A DNA stretch of 64,000 bases from Streptomyces erythrochromogenes (GTDB lineage Bacteria > Actinomycetota > Actinomycetes > Streptomycetales > Streptomycetaceae). A model generated the notes under the pieces. That model was not told where the DNA came from. It worked only from the letters and a program-made list of their open reading frames with translations, and made no database searches. Positions 1 through 8,678 of this stretch are shown one piece after another. The first letter of the stretch is position 1, and every line of letters starts with the position of its first letter. A program made the position numbers and the translations under genes. The stretch is from NCBI RefSeq assembly GCF_036170895.1, contig NZ_CP108036.1, positions 6,855,501 to 6,919,500 on the forward strand, in the 5' to 3' direction.

Positions 1-242
1 CCGACGAGGCGGGCGGCACGCGCCTCGACACCCTCTTCATCGACGAGGGTTTCGGCAGCCTCGACGACCAGGCGCTGGACGAGGTGCTCGACGTGCTGGA
101 CTCGCTGCGCGAGCGGGACCGCAGTGTCGGCATCGTCAGCCACGTCGCCGACCTGCGGACCCGGGTCCAGGCCCAGCTGGAGATCGTCAAGCAGCGCGGC
201 GGCTCGGTGGTGCGCCACCGCACGGCGGCCCTCACGGACTGA
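1..242 (+). CDS. sbcC: SbcC-type exonuclease subunit, C-terminal end (partial)
   Basis: Only the last 79 codons are present; the gene begins upstream of the window. The visible part holds a Walker B/signature segment (TLFIDEGFGSLDDQ), then an alpha-helical stretch and the H-loop-like IVSHVADLRTRV. This is the C-terminal ATPase lobe of SbcC/Rad50-type SMC proteins, which work with SbcD as an ATP-dependent nuclease on DNA hairpins and double-strand ends. The phrase DEGFGSLD is characteristic of SbcC. It stops at TGA 240-242, 32 bp before the convergent Lrp-family gene. The adjoining sbcD cannot be seen, so the name rests on motif recognition alone. Confidence 0.7.
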   Translation, partial: DEAGGTRLDTLFIDEGFGSLDDQALDEVLDVLDSLRERDRSVGIVSHVADLRTRVQAQLEIVKQRGGSVVRHRTAALTD

Positions 243-273
243 GCGGATCACGGACCGAGCGGGCCCGGAAGGC

Positions 274-720
274 TCACGGGCTGAGCGGGCGGCGGGGCAG
301 CGGCGAGGAGTAGACGATGCTCGTCGTCACCGAGCCGAGTCCCGAGATCCGGCCGGTGACCTCCTCCAGGTGCCCCATCGAGCGGGTCGCGACCTTGAGG
401 ACGAAGCAGTCGTCGCCCGTGACGTGATGGGCCTCCAGGATCTCCGGGGTGGCCTCCAGGAAGTCGTGGAACGGCTTGTAGTTGCCGTGCGGATAGCGCA
501 GCCGCACCAGCGCCAGGATCGACTTGCCGAGCTTCTCCGGGTCCACCACGGCCGTGTAGCCGGTGATCACTCCGGCCTCCTCCAGCCGGCGGACCCGCTC
601 GGTGACGGCGCTCGCGGACATGGACACGGAGCGGGCGAGCTCGGTGAAACTGGCGCGGCCGTCCCGCTGGAGCGCTTCGAGGATCCGCCAGTCGGTGGCG
701 TCAGGGGAATAGTCGGTCAT
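274..720 (-). CDS. Lrp/AsnC family transcriptional regulator
   Basis: A 148-aa protein of the usual Lrp/AsnC size. The N-terminal winged-helix HTH (about residues 8-65) contains DATDWRILEALQRDGRASF and ARSVSMSASAVTERVRRLEE. The C-terminal half is a RAM/ACT-like ligand-binding domain (ALVRLRYP, HHVTGDDCFVLKVATRSMGHLEE). Family members are feast/famine regulators that bind amino acids and often control a divergent gene as well as themselves. The divergent neighbour here is a rhodanese-domain protein starting 94 bp away, a plausible target. The ligand is unknown. Confidence 0.9.
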   Translation of the reverse strand: MTDYSPDATDWRILEALQRDGRASFTELARSVSMSASAVTERVRRLEEAGVITGYTAVVDPEKLGKSILALVRLRYPHGNYKPFHDFLEATPEILEAHHVTGDDCFVLKVATRSMGHLEEVTGRISGLGSVTTSIVYSSPLPRRPLSP

Positions 721-740
721 GTGGCAGGTCTAGCAGGGGA

Positions 741-772
741 TTCCCCGGTGAGACAAGGAGAAGGCCGGGGAA
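741..772. promoter_or_regulatory. inverted repeat in the lrp-rhodanese divergent region
   Basis: TTCCCCGG (741-748) and CCGGGGAA (765-772) form perfect 8-bp arms 16 bp apart, roughly midway between the two divergent start codons. Position and symmetry suit an operator for the Lrp-type regulator. No consensus for this protein is known to me, so this is inference. Confidence 0.3.
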
Positions 773-814
773 ACCGACTTCCAGGGATGATCAACAGATC
801 GTAGATTTCTGGCC

Positions 815-1330
815 ATGACGACGACGCAGAACGCCTCCTCCGCCCCCGCCGCCACCAACCCGGTGCTCCGCGTGCCCCCGGCCTCCCCGGCCGCGGCCGC
901 CGCGTACTTCGCTGCCAGCCTGGCTTTCCACGCGGACGTCTCGGACGTCGCGAGCGCCTTCAAGGCCCACCGCGAGACGGGCGCCGAGCTGGGCTTCCAG
1001 CTCGTCGACTCCCGCTCCACGCCCTCCTGGGACCAGGCGCACGTGCCCGGTGCGATCCACCTGCCCACCGCCCTGGTCCCGGAGCAGGCCGAGCGGCTCC
1101 TGGACAAGGACCTCCCCGTGGTGACGTACTGCTGGGGCCCCGGCTGCAACGGCGGCACCCGCTCCGCCCTCGCCCTGGCCGAACTGGGCTTCCAGGTCAA
1201 GGAGATGCTCGGCGGCATCGAGTACTGGATCCGGGAGGGCTTCGAGGTCGAGACCTGGCAGGGCACGCAGCAGCGCGGCGAGGCCGACCCGCTGACCGCG
1301 CCGACCGACTCGGACGACTGCGGCTGCTGA
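815..1330 (+). CDS. rhodanese-like domain protein
   Basis: A 171-aa protein with a single rhodanese fold at about residues 50-150: LVDSRSTPSWDQAHVPGAIH, then the active-site loop VVTYCWGPGCNGGTRSA and the closing helix segment LGGIEYWIREGFEVE. The loop contains two cysteines, so sulfur transfer is possible, but the loop is longer than in standard CRxGx[RT] rhodaneses. The C-terminus ends in DDCGC, a short Cys pair that might also carry sulfur or bind metal. It is divergent from an Lrp-type regulator. No convincing ribosome site precedes ATG 815, so a short or absent leader is possible. Confidence 0.85.
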   Translation: MTTTQNASSAPAATNPVLRVPPASPAAAAAYFAASLAFHADVSDVASAFKAHRETGAELGFQLVDSRSTPSWDQAHVPGAIHLPTALVPEQAERLLDKDLPVVTYCWGPGCNGGTRSALALAELGFQVKEMLGGIEYWIREGFEVETWQGTQQRGEADPLTAPTDSDDCGC

Positions 1331-1348
1331 TGTGCCCGCCCCACGCGC

Positions 1349-1385
1349 ACGGGCCGCCCGCTCCCGGGGGAGAGGAGCGGCCCGT
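1349..1385. terminator. bidirectional hairpin between convergent genes
   Basis: ACGGGCC plus GCTCC pairs with GGAGC plus GGCCCGT around a short loop, with a 4-nt bulge on the left arm. It lies between the convergent stop codons of the rhodanese gene and the DUF885 gene and has no long T tract, as is common in high-GC actinomycetes. Confidence 0.55.
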
Positions 1386-1414
1386 ACCTCGTCCGGCAGC
1401 CGGCTGCGGTGCCG

Positions 1415-3139
1415 TCAGAGCTTCGAGAGCTCGTCCAGCAGGTCGTCCAGCCCCAGCGAACCCTGCGACAGCGCCGCCATGTGCCAGGCCTTCAGGTCGA
1501 AGGAATCGCCGTGCGCGGCACGTGCGTTGTCCCGGCCCAGCAGCCAGGTGCGCTCGCCCAGCTTGTAGCCGATCGCCTGCCCCGGCATGGACAGGTAGCG
1601 GGTCAGCTCGCTCTCCACGAACTCCGCCGGCCGGCCGCTGTGCAGGCCGAAGAACTCCTGCGCGAGGTCCACGGTCCACGTCTCGCCCGGGTGGAACGGC
1701 GAATCCGCCGGGATCTCCAGGCCCAGGTGCATGCCGATGTCGACGATGACCCGCGCCGCGCGCATCATCTGGCAGTCCAGGTAGCCCAGGCGCTGCTCGG
1801 CGTCCTTGAGGTAGCCCAGTTCGTCCATCAGCCGCTCCGCGTACAGCGCCCAGCCCTCGCAGTTGGCGCTGACCCAGCCGACGGTGGCCTGGTAGCGGGA
1901 GAGCTGGTCCGCCACGTGCGTCCACTGCGCGAGCTGCAGGTGGTGGCCCGGCACGCCCTCGTGGTACCAGGTGGACACCAGGTCGTAGACCGGGAAGCGG
2001 GTCTGCCCCATGGTGGGCAGCCAGGTGCGGCCGGGCCGGGAGAAGTCCTCCGACGGGGAGGTGTAGTACGGAGCCGCGGGGCCGCCCGGAGGGGCGATGC
2101 GGGACTCCACCTTGCGGACGCGCTCGGCCAGTTCGAAGTGGGTGCCGTCGAGGTTCTCGATGGCCTCGTCCATCAGGCCCTGCAGCCAGGCCTGGACCTC
2201 GTCCACCCCCTCGATGTGGGTGCCGTGCTCGTCCAGGTGCTTCAGCGCCTCCCAGGGGCCGGCGCCCGGGAGGATCTTGGCCGCCTCGGTCTTCATCTCG
2301 GCGAGCAGCCGGTGGTACTCCGACCAGCCGTAGGCGTACGCCTCGTCCAGGTCCAGGTCGGTGCCGTTGAAGTACCGGGACCAGCGGGCGTAGCGCTCGC
2401 GGCCCACCGTGTCGGGCCGGCCCTCGACGGCGGGGGCGTACACCGCGGCCATCCAGTCGCGCAGTTCGACGACGGCGGCGGTGGCGCCGGCGGCCGCCGT
2501 GTCCAGCTCGGCGCGCAGGGCCTGGGGGCCGCCGGAGGCGAAGTCCTCGAAGAAGGCCGCGGCGGAGCCGTCCTGGCCGGCCCAGGTGGTCAGCTGGCCG
2601 ATCATGGTCTCGGTGGCGCGCGGGCCGCCGTACAGACCGCGGTCCAGGCCGAGCTGCAGGGTCTCGCGGTAGCCGGCGAAGGCGGTGGGGACGGCTCGCA
2701 GCCGCTCGGCGATGGCCGCCCAGTCCTCGTCGGTGTCGGCCGGGGTGAGGGAGAAGACCTCGCGGACCGAGTGCACGGGGCTGTGGATGTTGCTGACCGC
2801 GCGCAGGTCCTCGTCGGCCTCGTGCACCGCGAGCTCGGCCGTGAGGCGTTCGCGGAGCAGGCGGCCGCAGCGGCGCTCGGCATCGCTGTCGGCGCCGGGC
2901 AGCGCCTCGGCGGCGTCGAGGCGGGCGAGGGTCTCACGGGAGAGCTCGGCGACGGCGGCGCGGCCCGCCGGGGAGAAGTCGGGGAGCTTGGCGGAGCTCT
3001 CGGCTACACCCAGGTAGGTGCCGGTGATCGGGTCGAGGGCGATGAGGCCGTCGACGTAATCGTCGGCCACCTGGCGGGGCAGCCGGGGGGCGCTGCCGGT
3101 GTGGAGGGTCTCTGACATGCGGCCATCTTCGTATGTCAT
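1415..3139 (-). CDS. DUF885 family protein, putative metal-dependent hydrolase
   Basis: A 574-aa DUF885 protein. The family has peptidase-like features, and this one carries an HExxxH-type zinc-binding sequence in WYHEGVPGHHLQLAQ at about residue 365. A downstream conserved run, SANCEGWALYAERLMDELG, supplies the probable third ligand (Glu) and is typical of the family. There is no signal peptide, so it is probably cytoplasmic. The chosen start (ATG 3139) has GGGAG five bases upstream; ATG 3118 and an ATG at 3157 are alternatives in the same frame. It is monocistronic, convergent with the rhodanese gene. The substrate is unknown. Confidence 0.85.
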   Translation of the reverse strand: MTYEDGRMSETLHTGSAPRLPRQVADDYVDGLIALDPITGTYLGVAESSAKLPDFSPAGRAAVAELSRETLARLDAAEALPGADSDAERRCGRLLRERLTAELAVHEADEDLRAVSNIHSPVHSVREVFSLTPADTDEDWAAIAERLRAVPTAFAGYRETLQLGLDRGLYGGPRATETMIGQLTTWAGQDGSAAAFFEDFASGGPQALRAELDTAAAGATAAVVELRDWMAAVYAPAVEGRPDTVGRERYARWSRYFNGTDLDLDEAYAYGWSEYHRLLAEMKTEAAKILPGAGPWEALKHLDEHGTHIEGVDEVQAWLQGLMDEAIENLDGTHFELAERVRKVESRIAPPGGPAAPYYTSPSEDFSRPGRTWLPTMGQTRFPVYDLVSTWYHEGVPGHHLQLAQWTHVADQLSRYQATVGWVSANCEGWALYAERLMDELGYLKDAEQRLGYLDCQMMRAARVIVDIGMHLGLEIPADSPFHPGETWTVDLAQEFFGLHSGRPAEFVESELTRYLSMPGQAIGYKLGERTWLLGRDNARAAHGDSFDLKAWHMAALSQGSLGLDDLLDELSKL

Positions 3140-3308
3140 GCGTACTCCCGTCATCACCGATTGTCGTCAGCCTCCTGACACGGGCTGGAGCACGGCTGTC
3201 GGAAGCGGCGCGAAGTGATCAACCGGCCCTGCGCACAAGCGACTTCAGGGGATCCGGGGGACGCGGCCGGTGACGGCGAGGTCCGGAGTTTGGCCGGATC
3301 TGAACGGA

Positions 3309-3336
3309 GGCGCCCGCTCCGGCCGGAGCGGGCGCC
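3309..3336 (-). terminator. hairpin downstream of the ACT-GNAT gene
   Basis: Perfect 12-bp arms (GGCGCCCGCTCC at 3309-3320 and its complement at 3325-3336) flank a GGCC loop, 26 bp past the stop codon of the gene ending at 3362. Confidence 0.75.
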
Positions 3337-3361
3337 CGGGGGTTCCGCGGTCGGCCGGGGC

Positions 3362-4789
3362 TCAGTGCGGGCGGCGCGGAGCCTGGTGCTCGTGCGGCAG
3401 CCCGAGGGGGAGTTCGTACGGGAGCCGCGAGCCGACGGGCTTCGCGTCCAGCCGGGCCGTGATCACCAGCGTGCCCTCCTCGATCTGGTAGTCGAGGGGG
3501 AGGCCGAGGCCGCGCATGGCGGCGACCATGCCGGTGTTGGCGGCCTGGGTGACGGCGTACACGCTGTCGCACCCGGCCTCGACGGCCATGGCGACGAGCC
3601 GGCGCAGCAGCTCGGAGCCGATGCCGCGGCGCTGCCAGTCGTCCTCGATGAGCAGGGCGATCTCGGTCTCGTCGCCGTCCCACAGCAGGTGGCCGAGGGC
3701 GACGAGCTTGCCGGAGGCGGTGGTGGCGGCGAGGGTGCGGCCGAAGCGGGGGCTGAGCAGGTGGCCGAGGTAGCGGTCGGCGTCGGCGACGGGGCCGTGG
3801 TAGCGCAGCCCGAGGGTCCGCTCGGAGCAGCGGTCGTGCATCGCGCGGGCCGCGGGCAGGTCGGAGGCGTCGGCACGGCGCACGGTGATCTCGTTGCCCT
3901 CGGGGAGGGTCAGTACGTCCTGGCTGCGCGGGACGCGCGGGCCGAGCCGGGCGTCGAGCTCGACGAGGGCGCGGGCCCGGGCGAACTCGGTCGGCGTGAA
4001 GGGCAGGTAGGGCCGCTCCACGGTGATCGCACCGCCCGAGGGGTCACGCAGCCGCATGACCGTCGCCTCCAGCACGCCCTCGACGGGGGCGTCCGCGCCG
4101 GCGTTCGGGCGTCCGGAGAGGGTGGTCGCCGGGATCGAGTGGATCGTGCACCGGCCGAGCAGCTGGCGCAGGGCGAGGGGGAGCTCGGCGGCGTCCAGCG
4201 CGGTGCGGGTGGCCAGGCCCAGCAACCGGGTCGGGGTGTCGACGAGGTCGTGGGCGTCGGCGCGCTCGATCCAGGTGCTGTGGCCTCCGGCCCGGGAGAC
4301 GGCGCGGGTGAGGTCGCCGGAGGGGAGCTGCTGCGGGGCGCGCAGCAGGAACTCGTCCACGGTGCCGCCCTCGGGCAGCGGGTGCGTCTGGAGGGTCAGG
4401 ATGTCCACGCCGTTGCGGGCGAGGGCGGTGCACAGGACGGCCAGGGAGCCGGGCTGGTCGCGTACGGTCGTGCGCATCCGCCACAGGGCGGTGGCCCCGG
4501 CGGACCCGGGGGCGGCGGCCGCCGACGGTGCCGGATCGCCCGGCGGCGGTGTGCTGGGCGGCGGCGCATGGCTGTGGCGCCGCGCCCACCACGTGTGGAA
4601 CGCCGCGGTCACCAGCAGCGCGATGGCCGAGGCGACCAGCAGGATCGGGCCCCGGGGGCCGTGCACGACGAGATTGGCGATGGCGTCGGCGACCGCGACG
4701 GCGCAGAACAGTGCGGCGAGTTCGACGACGTCGCGGCGCCAGTGGTGGCGGTGGGGACGCTGGGCGGAGGCGTGGGTACGGTCAGTCAT
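3362..4789 (-). CDS. membrane-anchored ACT domain-GNAT acetyltransferase
   Basis: A 475-aa multidomain protein. The N-terminus has two membrane segments (about residues 21-40, LAALFCAVAVADAIANLVV, and 47-62, PILLVASAIALLVTAAF). A Pro/Ala-rich linker follows, then an ACT-like domain (MRTTVRDQPGSLAVLCTALA, about 107-175), which in other proteins binds amino acids. The C-terminal third is a GNAT acetyltransferase, with the acetyl-CoA loop region around DDWQRRGIGSELLRRLVA. The combination suggests acetylation of a protein or amino acid controlled by a small-molecule ligand at the membrane; the substrate is unknown. ATG 4789 was chosen because the protein then begins MTDRTH with a normal composition; an upstream GTG at 4825 is possible. 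Confidence 0.8.
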   Translation of the reverse strand: MTDRTHASAQRPHRHHWRRDVVELAALFCAVAVADAIANLVVHGPRGPILLVASAIALLVTAAFHTWWARRHSHAPPPSTPPPGDPAPSAAAAPGSAGATALWRMRTTVRDQPGSLAVLCTALARNGVDILTLQTHPLPEGGTVDEFLLRAPQQLPSGDLTRAVSRAGGHSTWIERADAHDLVDTPTRLLGLATRTALDAAELPLALRQLLGRCTIHSIPATTLSGRPNAGADAPVEGVLEATVMRLRDPSGGAITVERPYLPFTPTEFARARALVELDARLGPRVPRSQDVLTLPEGNEITVRRADASDLPAARAMHDRCSERTLGLRYHGPVADADRYLGHLLSPRFGRTLAATTASGKLVALGHLLWDGDETEIALLIEDDWQRRGIGSELLRRLVAMAVEAGCDSVYAVTQAANTGMVAAMRGLGLPLDYQIEEGTLVITARLDAKPVGSRLPYELPLGLPHEHQAPRRPH

Positions 4790-4901
4790 GCACACCACTG
4801 TTGCCCAAGGGTGTTGCGTGATCACGAACGATCTGTGACCGACTGGTTAAGTGTCCATCTGGCCGATTTCACCCAGTTTTCGGGGCCTTCTCCCGGTCGC
4901 C

Positions 4902-6470
4902 CTACTGGCCCACGCGCCCGGGCTGGAGGGTCCGGGTGAAGAGTACGTCCCCTCCCTGGCGGCGCAACCGGACGGTGAGTTCCCCGCTGCCGCCGTCGAT
5001 GTCGACCTCCCCGTAGTACGGGGGGTTCTCTGACGGCGACATGTTGGCGAAGGGGGCCGACTGGACGAAGGCCGTCTGCGGGCCGAAGGTGGCGTCGAGC
5101 CGCCCGGCCGGGAAGCCGCCGGCCCCGATGGGGCCGGAGACGAACTCCCAGAACGGCGCGAAGTCGGTGAAGGCGGCCCGCTCGGGCGAGTAGTGGTGGG
5201 CGGCGGTGTAGTGCACGTCGGCGGTGAGCCAGAGGGTGCCGGTGATCCGCTGGTGCTTGATGTGCCGCAGCAGCTCGGCGATCTGCAGCTCCCGGCCCAA
5301 AGGGGCGCCCGGGTCGCCCTGGGCGACGGCCTCGAAGTTCGCTGCCCCGTCGGGGACGACGATGCCCAGGGGCATGTCGGATGCGATGACCTTCCAGGTG
5401 GCCCGGGAGCGGGATAGCTCGCGCTTGATCCAGGCCAGCTGCTCGGCGCCGAGGATGCCGATGGGGTCCTCGGCCCGGTCGCCGGGGGAGTTGGCGTTGC
5501 GGTAGGTGCGCATGTCGAGCACGAAGACGTCGAGGAGCGGGCCGTACCGCATCACGCGGTACATCCGGCCCTCGGCGCGGCCGCCGCGCAGGTCGGTCAC
5601 CGGGAAGTACTCGCCGAAGGCGCGGCGGGCCCGGGTGGCGAGGGTGTCGGCCTCCTTGACGGTGTAGCGGGGGTCGTCGATCAGCTGGCCCGGGTACCAG
5701 TTGTTGCGCACCTCGTGGTCGTCCCACTGGGCGAGGACGGGGACCTGGGCGTTGAAGTCGAGGAGGTTGCGGTCGAGGAGGTTGTAGCGGAAGTTCCCGC
5801 GGAACTCGTCGAGGGTCTCGGCGACCTTGGACTTCTCGGCCGTGGTGACGTTGCGCCAGACGGTGCCGTCGCGCAGGGGCACGGCCGACTTGATCGGCCC
5901 GTCGGCGTAGATCGTGTCCCCGCTGAAGAGGAAGAAGTCGGGGTTGCGCCGGCCCATCTCGTCGAAGACGCGGTAGCCGCCGACGTCGGGGTTGATGCCC
6001 CAGCCCTGGCCCGCCAGGTCCCCGGACCACAGGAAGCGCACGTCGCGGCGGCGCGAGACCGGGGTGGTGCGGAAGGTGCCGTGGACCGGCTCGGCGGTGC
6101 GGCGGGGGTCGTCGGGGTCGGCCAGGACGACCCGGTAGTGCACCTGCTGCCCGGGCGGGAGATCGCGCAGGACGGTCGTTCCGGTGAAGTCGCTCGACGG
6201 GCCGAGCAGCGGGCCGCGGTGGCGGCGTACGGCGTAGCGGAACGCCTCGCTGGGAGAGGTCTCGACGTACATCCGCGCGAGGCGGTCGGAACGGGTCCAC
6301 ACGGTGGCCGAGTGCGCGGTGATCTCGCCGGACTGGACGCCCCAGTGCGCGTTCGGCCGGCCGGAGCGGGCGAAGGCGGGGGCGGCGAGCGTCGGAGCGG
6401 CAAGCAGCGCGGAGGACAGGGCGAGGGAACCGCCGATGAGGGACCGTCGGGTGTGTGGGGTCGATGCCAT
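4902..6470 (-). CDS. phoD: secreted alkaline phosphatase D (PhoD family)
   Basis: A 522-aa protein beginning with a twin-arginine signal (TRRSLIGGS followed by a hydrophobic stretch and an AFA cleavage motif near residue 34). It then has the PhoD N-terminal domain (HWGVQSGEITAHSATVWTRS) and the metallophosphatase domain with the metal-ligand segments LWSGDLAGQGW, FSGDTIYADG, QWDDHEVRNN and LWLTADVHYTAAH. PhoD enzymes are Ca/Fe-dependent phosphodiesterase/phosphomonoesterases exported folded by Tat, and release phosphate outside the cell. Length and motifs look intact. In Streptomyces such genes are usually under PhoP control; see the rejected PHO-box candidate upstream. Confidence 0.92.
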   Translation of the reverse strand: MASTPHTRRSLIGGSLALSSALLAAPTLAAPAFARSGRPNAHWGVQSGEITAHSATVWTRSDRLARMYVETSPSEAFRYAVRRHRGPLLGPSSDFTGTTVLRDLPPGQQVHYRVVLADPDDPRRTAEPVHGTFRTTPVSRRRDVRFLWSGDLAGQGWGINPDVGGYRVFDEMGRRNPDFFLFSGDTIYADGPIKSAVPLRDGTVWRNVTTAEKSKVAETLDEFRGNFRYNLLDRNLLDFNAQVPVLAQWDDHEVRNNWYPGQLIDDPRYTVKEADTLATRARRAFGEYFPVTDLRGGRAEGRMYRVMRYGPLLDVFVLDMRTYRNANSPGDRAEDPIGILGAEQLAWIKRELSRSRATWKVIASDMPLGIVVPDGAANFEAVAQGDPGAPLGRELQIAELLRHIKHQRITGTLWLTADVHYTAAHHYSPERAAFTDFAPFWEFVSGPIGAGGFPAGRLDATFGPQTAFVQSAPFANMSPSENPPYYGEVDIDGGSGELTVRLRRQGGDVLFTRTLQPGRVGQ

Positions 6471-6624
6471 CGGTGCGTCTCCAGGGGGCGGCGAGGACGG
6501 GTCGGACCAGCGTGCGGTCGCGCACCGGCCCGGCCGCGTCGCCCACGCGAACCGCGGATGAACAGCCGCCGGCCGCTCATCCGTTCAGACGTTCAACCTC
6601 TTGACCGGGACCCGGTCCGCACAC

Positions 6625-7476
6625 TCACGCGACCGGGACGGCGGCGCGGCGTGCCGTGTCCAGCACCACGCGGGCGACGAGCGCCGGATCGTCGCTCATC
6701 GGGACGTGGCCGCAGCCCGGGAGGCGGACCAGCCGTGCGCCGGGGACGGTGTGCTTGGCGCGGACGCCCTGACGGCGCAGCAGCAGCCGGTCGCGGGTGC
6801 CCCACGCGATGGTGACCGGCAGCCCCGGCACGTCCTCGGTGAAGCGTACGGAACCACCTGCGGCCAGGGTGTCCTCGAATCCGGTGGCGTGGCGCAGGGC
6901 GAGGGTCTCGGCGACCACGGCCTCGGGCGAACGGCGCGACGGGCGTGCGTAGATGGTGCCCGTGAGCGCGGCGCGGCCGGCGGCGCTGCGCGCGAGCCGG
7001 TCGACGGCGGGGAGGGGCAGCGTCCGGGCGCCGGCCCGCATGGCGAGGAGCGCGGCGAAGGCGTAGCGGCGTTCGCCCTCGGTCCAGAACCCGGCGGGGG
7101 AGAGGGCCGTGACCGAGCGGACGAGATTGCTCCGGCCCATTTCGAGGGCGAGCAGGCCGCCGAGGGAGTTGCCCGCGACGTGCGGGCGCTCGACGCCGAG
7201 GGCCGTGCAGAGTGCTCCGAGCGCCGGGGCCACGGTGTCCAGGGAGTACGGAACGCCCTTGGGCAGCGGCTCCGAGGCACCGAAGCCGGGCAGGTCGACG
7301 GCGATCACGTCGTGCTCGGCGGCCAGGATGTCGGTCACCGGGTGCCAGGCCTGGAGGTGGTGGCCGATGCCGTGCAGGAGGAGAAGCGGTTCGCCCGAGC
7401 CCTTGCGCTCGTAGGCGACGGTGGCGGTGCGGGGGCCGAGCGGCGAATCGATCGTGAAGGAGACCGTGGCGGTCAT
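6625..7476 (-). CDS. alpha/beta hydrolase fold protein
   Basis: A 283-aa alpha/beta hydrolase. The oxyanion-hole motif LLLLHGIGHH lies at about residues 33-42 and the nucleophile elbow is GNSLGG near residue 117. The acid is probably the Asp in WGTRDRLLLRRQG and the catalytic His lies in LPGCGHVPMSDDPA near the C-terminus. It resembles soluble esterases or epoxide/ring-cleavage hydrolases; the substrate cannot be named. There is no signal peptide. It is divergent from the GntR gene, and the predicted GntR operator lies between the two, so it may be a target of that regulator. Confidence 0.85.
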   Translation of the reverse strand: MTATVSFTIDSPLGPRTATVAYERKGSGEPLLLLHGIGHHLQAWHPVTDILAAEHDVIAVDLPGFGASEPLPKGVPYSLDTVAPALGALCTALGVERPHVAGNSLGGLLALEMGRSNLVRSVTALSPAGFWTEGERRYAFAALLAMRAGARTLPLPAVDRLARSAAGRAALTGTIYARPSRRSPEAVVAETLALRHATGFEDTLAAGGSVRFTEDVPGLPVTIAWGTRDRLLLRRQGVRAKHTVPGARLVRLPGCGHVPMSDDPALVARVVLDTARRAAVPVA

Positions 7477-7638
7477 GCTGCTCCTCGTCGGTTGGACGGC
7501 TGCGAGACAGGCTGTCAGGAGTGCCCACCGCCATGATTACCGTCGGGTAGCCCTTGACTACAAGCCCCTGCGGCGTACGAGAACATCCCGTGAACGGCTT
7601 GATACATATGCCCGATCTGCCCGGCAAAGGTATGAGCA

Positions 7639-7673
7639 TTGGTCTTGACCAAGGGGGTGCACCGTCCTATCGT
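7639..7673 (+). promoter_or_regulatory. promoter and dre-like operator of the GntR gene
   Basis: TTGACC (7645-7650) and TATCGT (7668-7673) are spaced by 17 bp and make a good SigHrdB-type promoter for the GntR gene. Overlapping the -35 is a perfect inverted repeat, TTGGTC-TT-GACCAA (7639-7652), which closely follows the TGGTCTAGACCA pattern recognised by DasR/HutC-type GntR proteins. The arrangement suggests autorepression by blocking the -35. It lies between the GntR gene and the divergent hydrolase gene. Confidence 0.65.
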
Positions 7674-7764
7674 CGCAGGGATAGTGCAGGAACCTTTAAT
7701 AAACAAAGGCGCGGAACTGCCGCTGGAACACACGGCGAGTGCAGCGATGGCAGGAGGAGTCAGG

Positions 7765-8532
7765 GTGGGGACCACGCAGCTCGAAACGGTGCCGGAGCCG
7801 AAGTACTGGCACCTCAAGACCGTCCTCAGCGAGGCGCTCGACCAGGACTTCGCCGTCGGCGAGGTGCTGCCCAACGAGCGTGAACTCGCAGCCCGCTTCG
7901 GAGTCGCCCGCGCGACCCTGCGTCAGGCGCTGGAGCAGCTGGAGCTCGAAGGCCGGCTGCAGCGCCGCCGCGGCGTCGGCACCACCGTCGCCCCGCCGCG
8001 CGTCGGCGTCGCCGTCGGCAGCGCGCAGCACAGCTGGCCGGGGGAGGCCGTCGACGGCTGGGAGCCGCAGGACGCCTCGGAGTCCCTGCCGCCCGCCGCG
8101 GTGCTGAAGCTCCTCGGAACGGGTGGGGCGTTCGCCGCCGACCAGCCGGTTCACACCGTGCGCCGCACCAGGATGACGAACGGTCAGGCCGTCGCCGCCG
8201 AGCTGCTGTACGTGCCGGCCGCCTCGGTGCCCGGACTGCCCGCCATCGAGGCCCCGTCGGGTCCTGCCCGTGCGCGTGCCGTCCTGCGCGAGCTGCAGCG
8301 GCTGGTCCTCGACGGCCAGGACCGCTCGGTGGAGCTGGGCTCCGCCCGCGCCGACGACGCCAAGGAACTGGACCGGCTGCCCGGCGCTCCGGTGCTCCTG
8401 GTCACCACGCGGTACTTCACCGCCGCAGGCACGGCGGCGGTCTCGGTGGCGACCTACCGCGCCGACACCTGCCGCCTCACCTTCGGTGACTCGGGCGGCG
8501 TCGAGATCACGCACGAGCCCGTCGCCTCCTGA
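7765..8532 (+). CDS. GntR family regulator with UTRA domain (HutC/DasR type)
   Basis: A 255-aa regulator. A winged-helix GntR domain occupies about residues 10-75 (EVLPNERELAARFGVARATL, then a VGTTVAPP wing). A C-terminal UTRA ligand-binding domain follows (HTVRRTRMTNGQAVAAELLY; PVLLVTTRYFTAAGTAAVSV). UTRA proteins usually sense sugar phosphates or other small metabolites. GTG 7765 is preceded by a perfect AGGAGG (7752-7757) at 7-bp spacing, which is why it is preferred over in-frame ATG 7747 or 7639. The dre-like operator over its own promoter points to autoregulation. Confidence 0.9.
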   Translation: MGTTQLETVPEPKYWHLKTVLSEALDQDFAVGEVLPNERELAARFGVARATLRQALEQLELEGRLQRRRGVGTTVAPPRVGVAVGSAQHSWPGEAVDGWEPQDASESLPPAAVLKLLGTGGAFAADQPVHTVRRTRMTNGQAVAAELLYVPAASVPGLPAIEAPSGPARARAVLRELQRLVLDGQDRSVELGSARADDAKELDRLPGAPVLLVTTRYFTAAGTAAVSVATYRADTCRLTFGDSGGVEITHEPVAS

Positions 8533-8541
8533 CACCGGACG

Positions 8542-8603
8542 AAGCCGGTACGGCCGTGGCCCCCCCCGCAGATGCGGGGCGGGGGCCACGGCCGTACCGG
8601 CTT
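8542..8603. terminator. bidirectional terminator between gntR and ROK genes
   Basis: A long perfect inverted repeat: the left arm starts AAGCCGGTACGGCCGTGG at 8542 and runs about 23 bp; its exact complement ends at 8603. It sits just after the GntR stop codon and before the convergent ROK stop codon, ending in AAGCC/GGCTT. Confidence 0.85.
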
Positions 8604-8678
8604 TCCGGGGTGCGCGGGCGGGGCAGCGAGTGCTTGTGCTGTGCGCCGGTGTGCTGTGATGCGGGGCTGTGCGGGGCG

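Noticed and set aside
6583..6595. PHO-box-like GTTCA repeats upstream of phoD
   Set aside because: The two GTTCA units are 8 bp apart rather than the 11-bp period of PhoP sites, and they lie on the opposite strand to phoD.
7639..7764. Longer GntR protein starting at 7639 or 7747
   Set aside because: This stretch holds the promoter and operator, and GTG 7765 has a perfect ribosome site.
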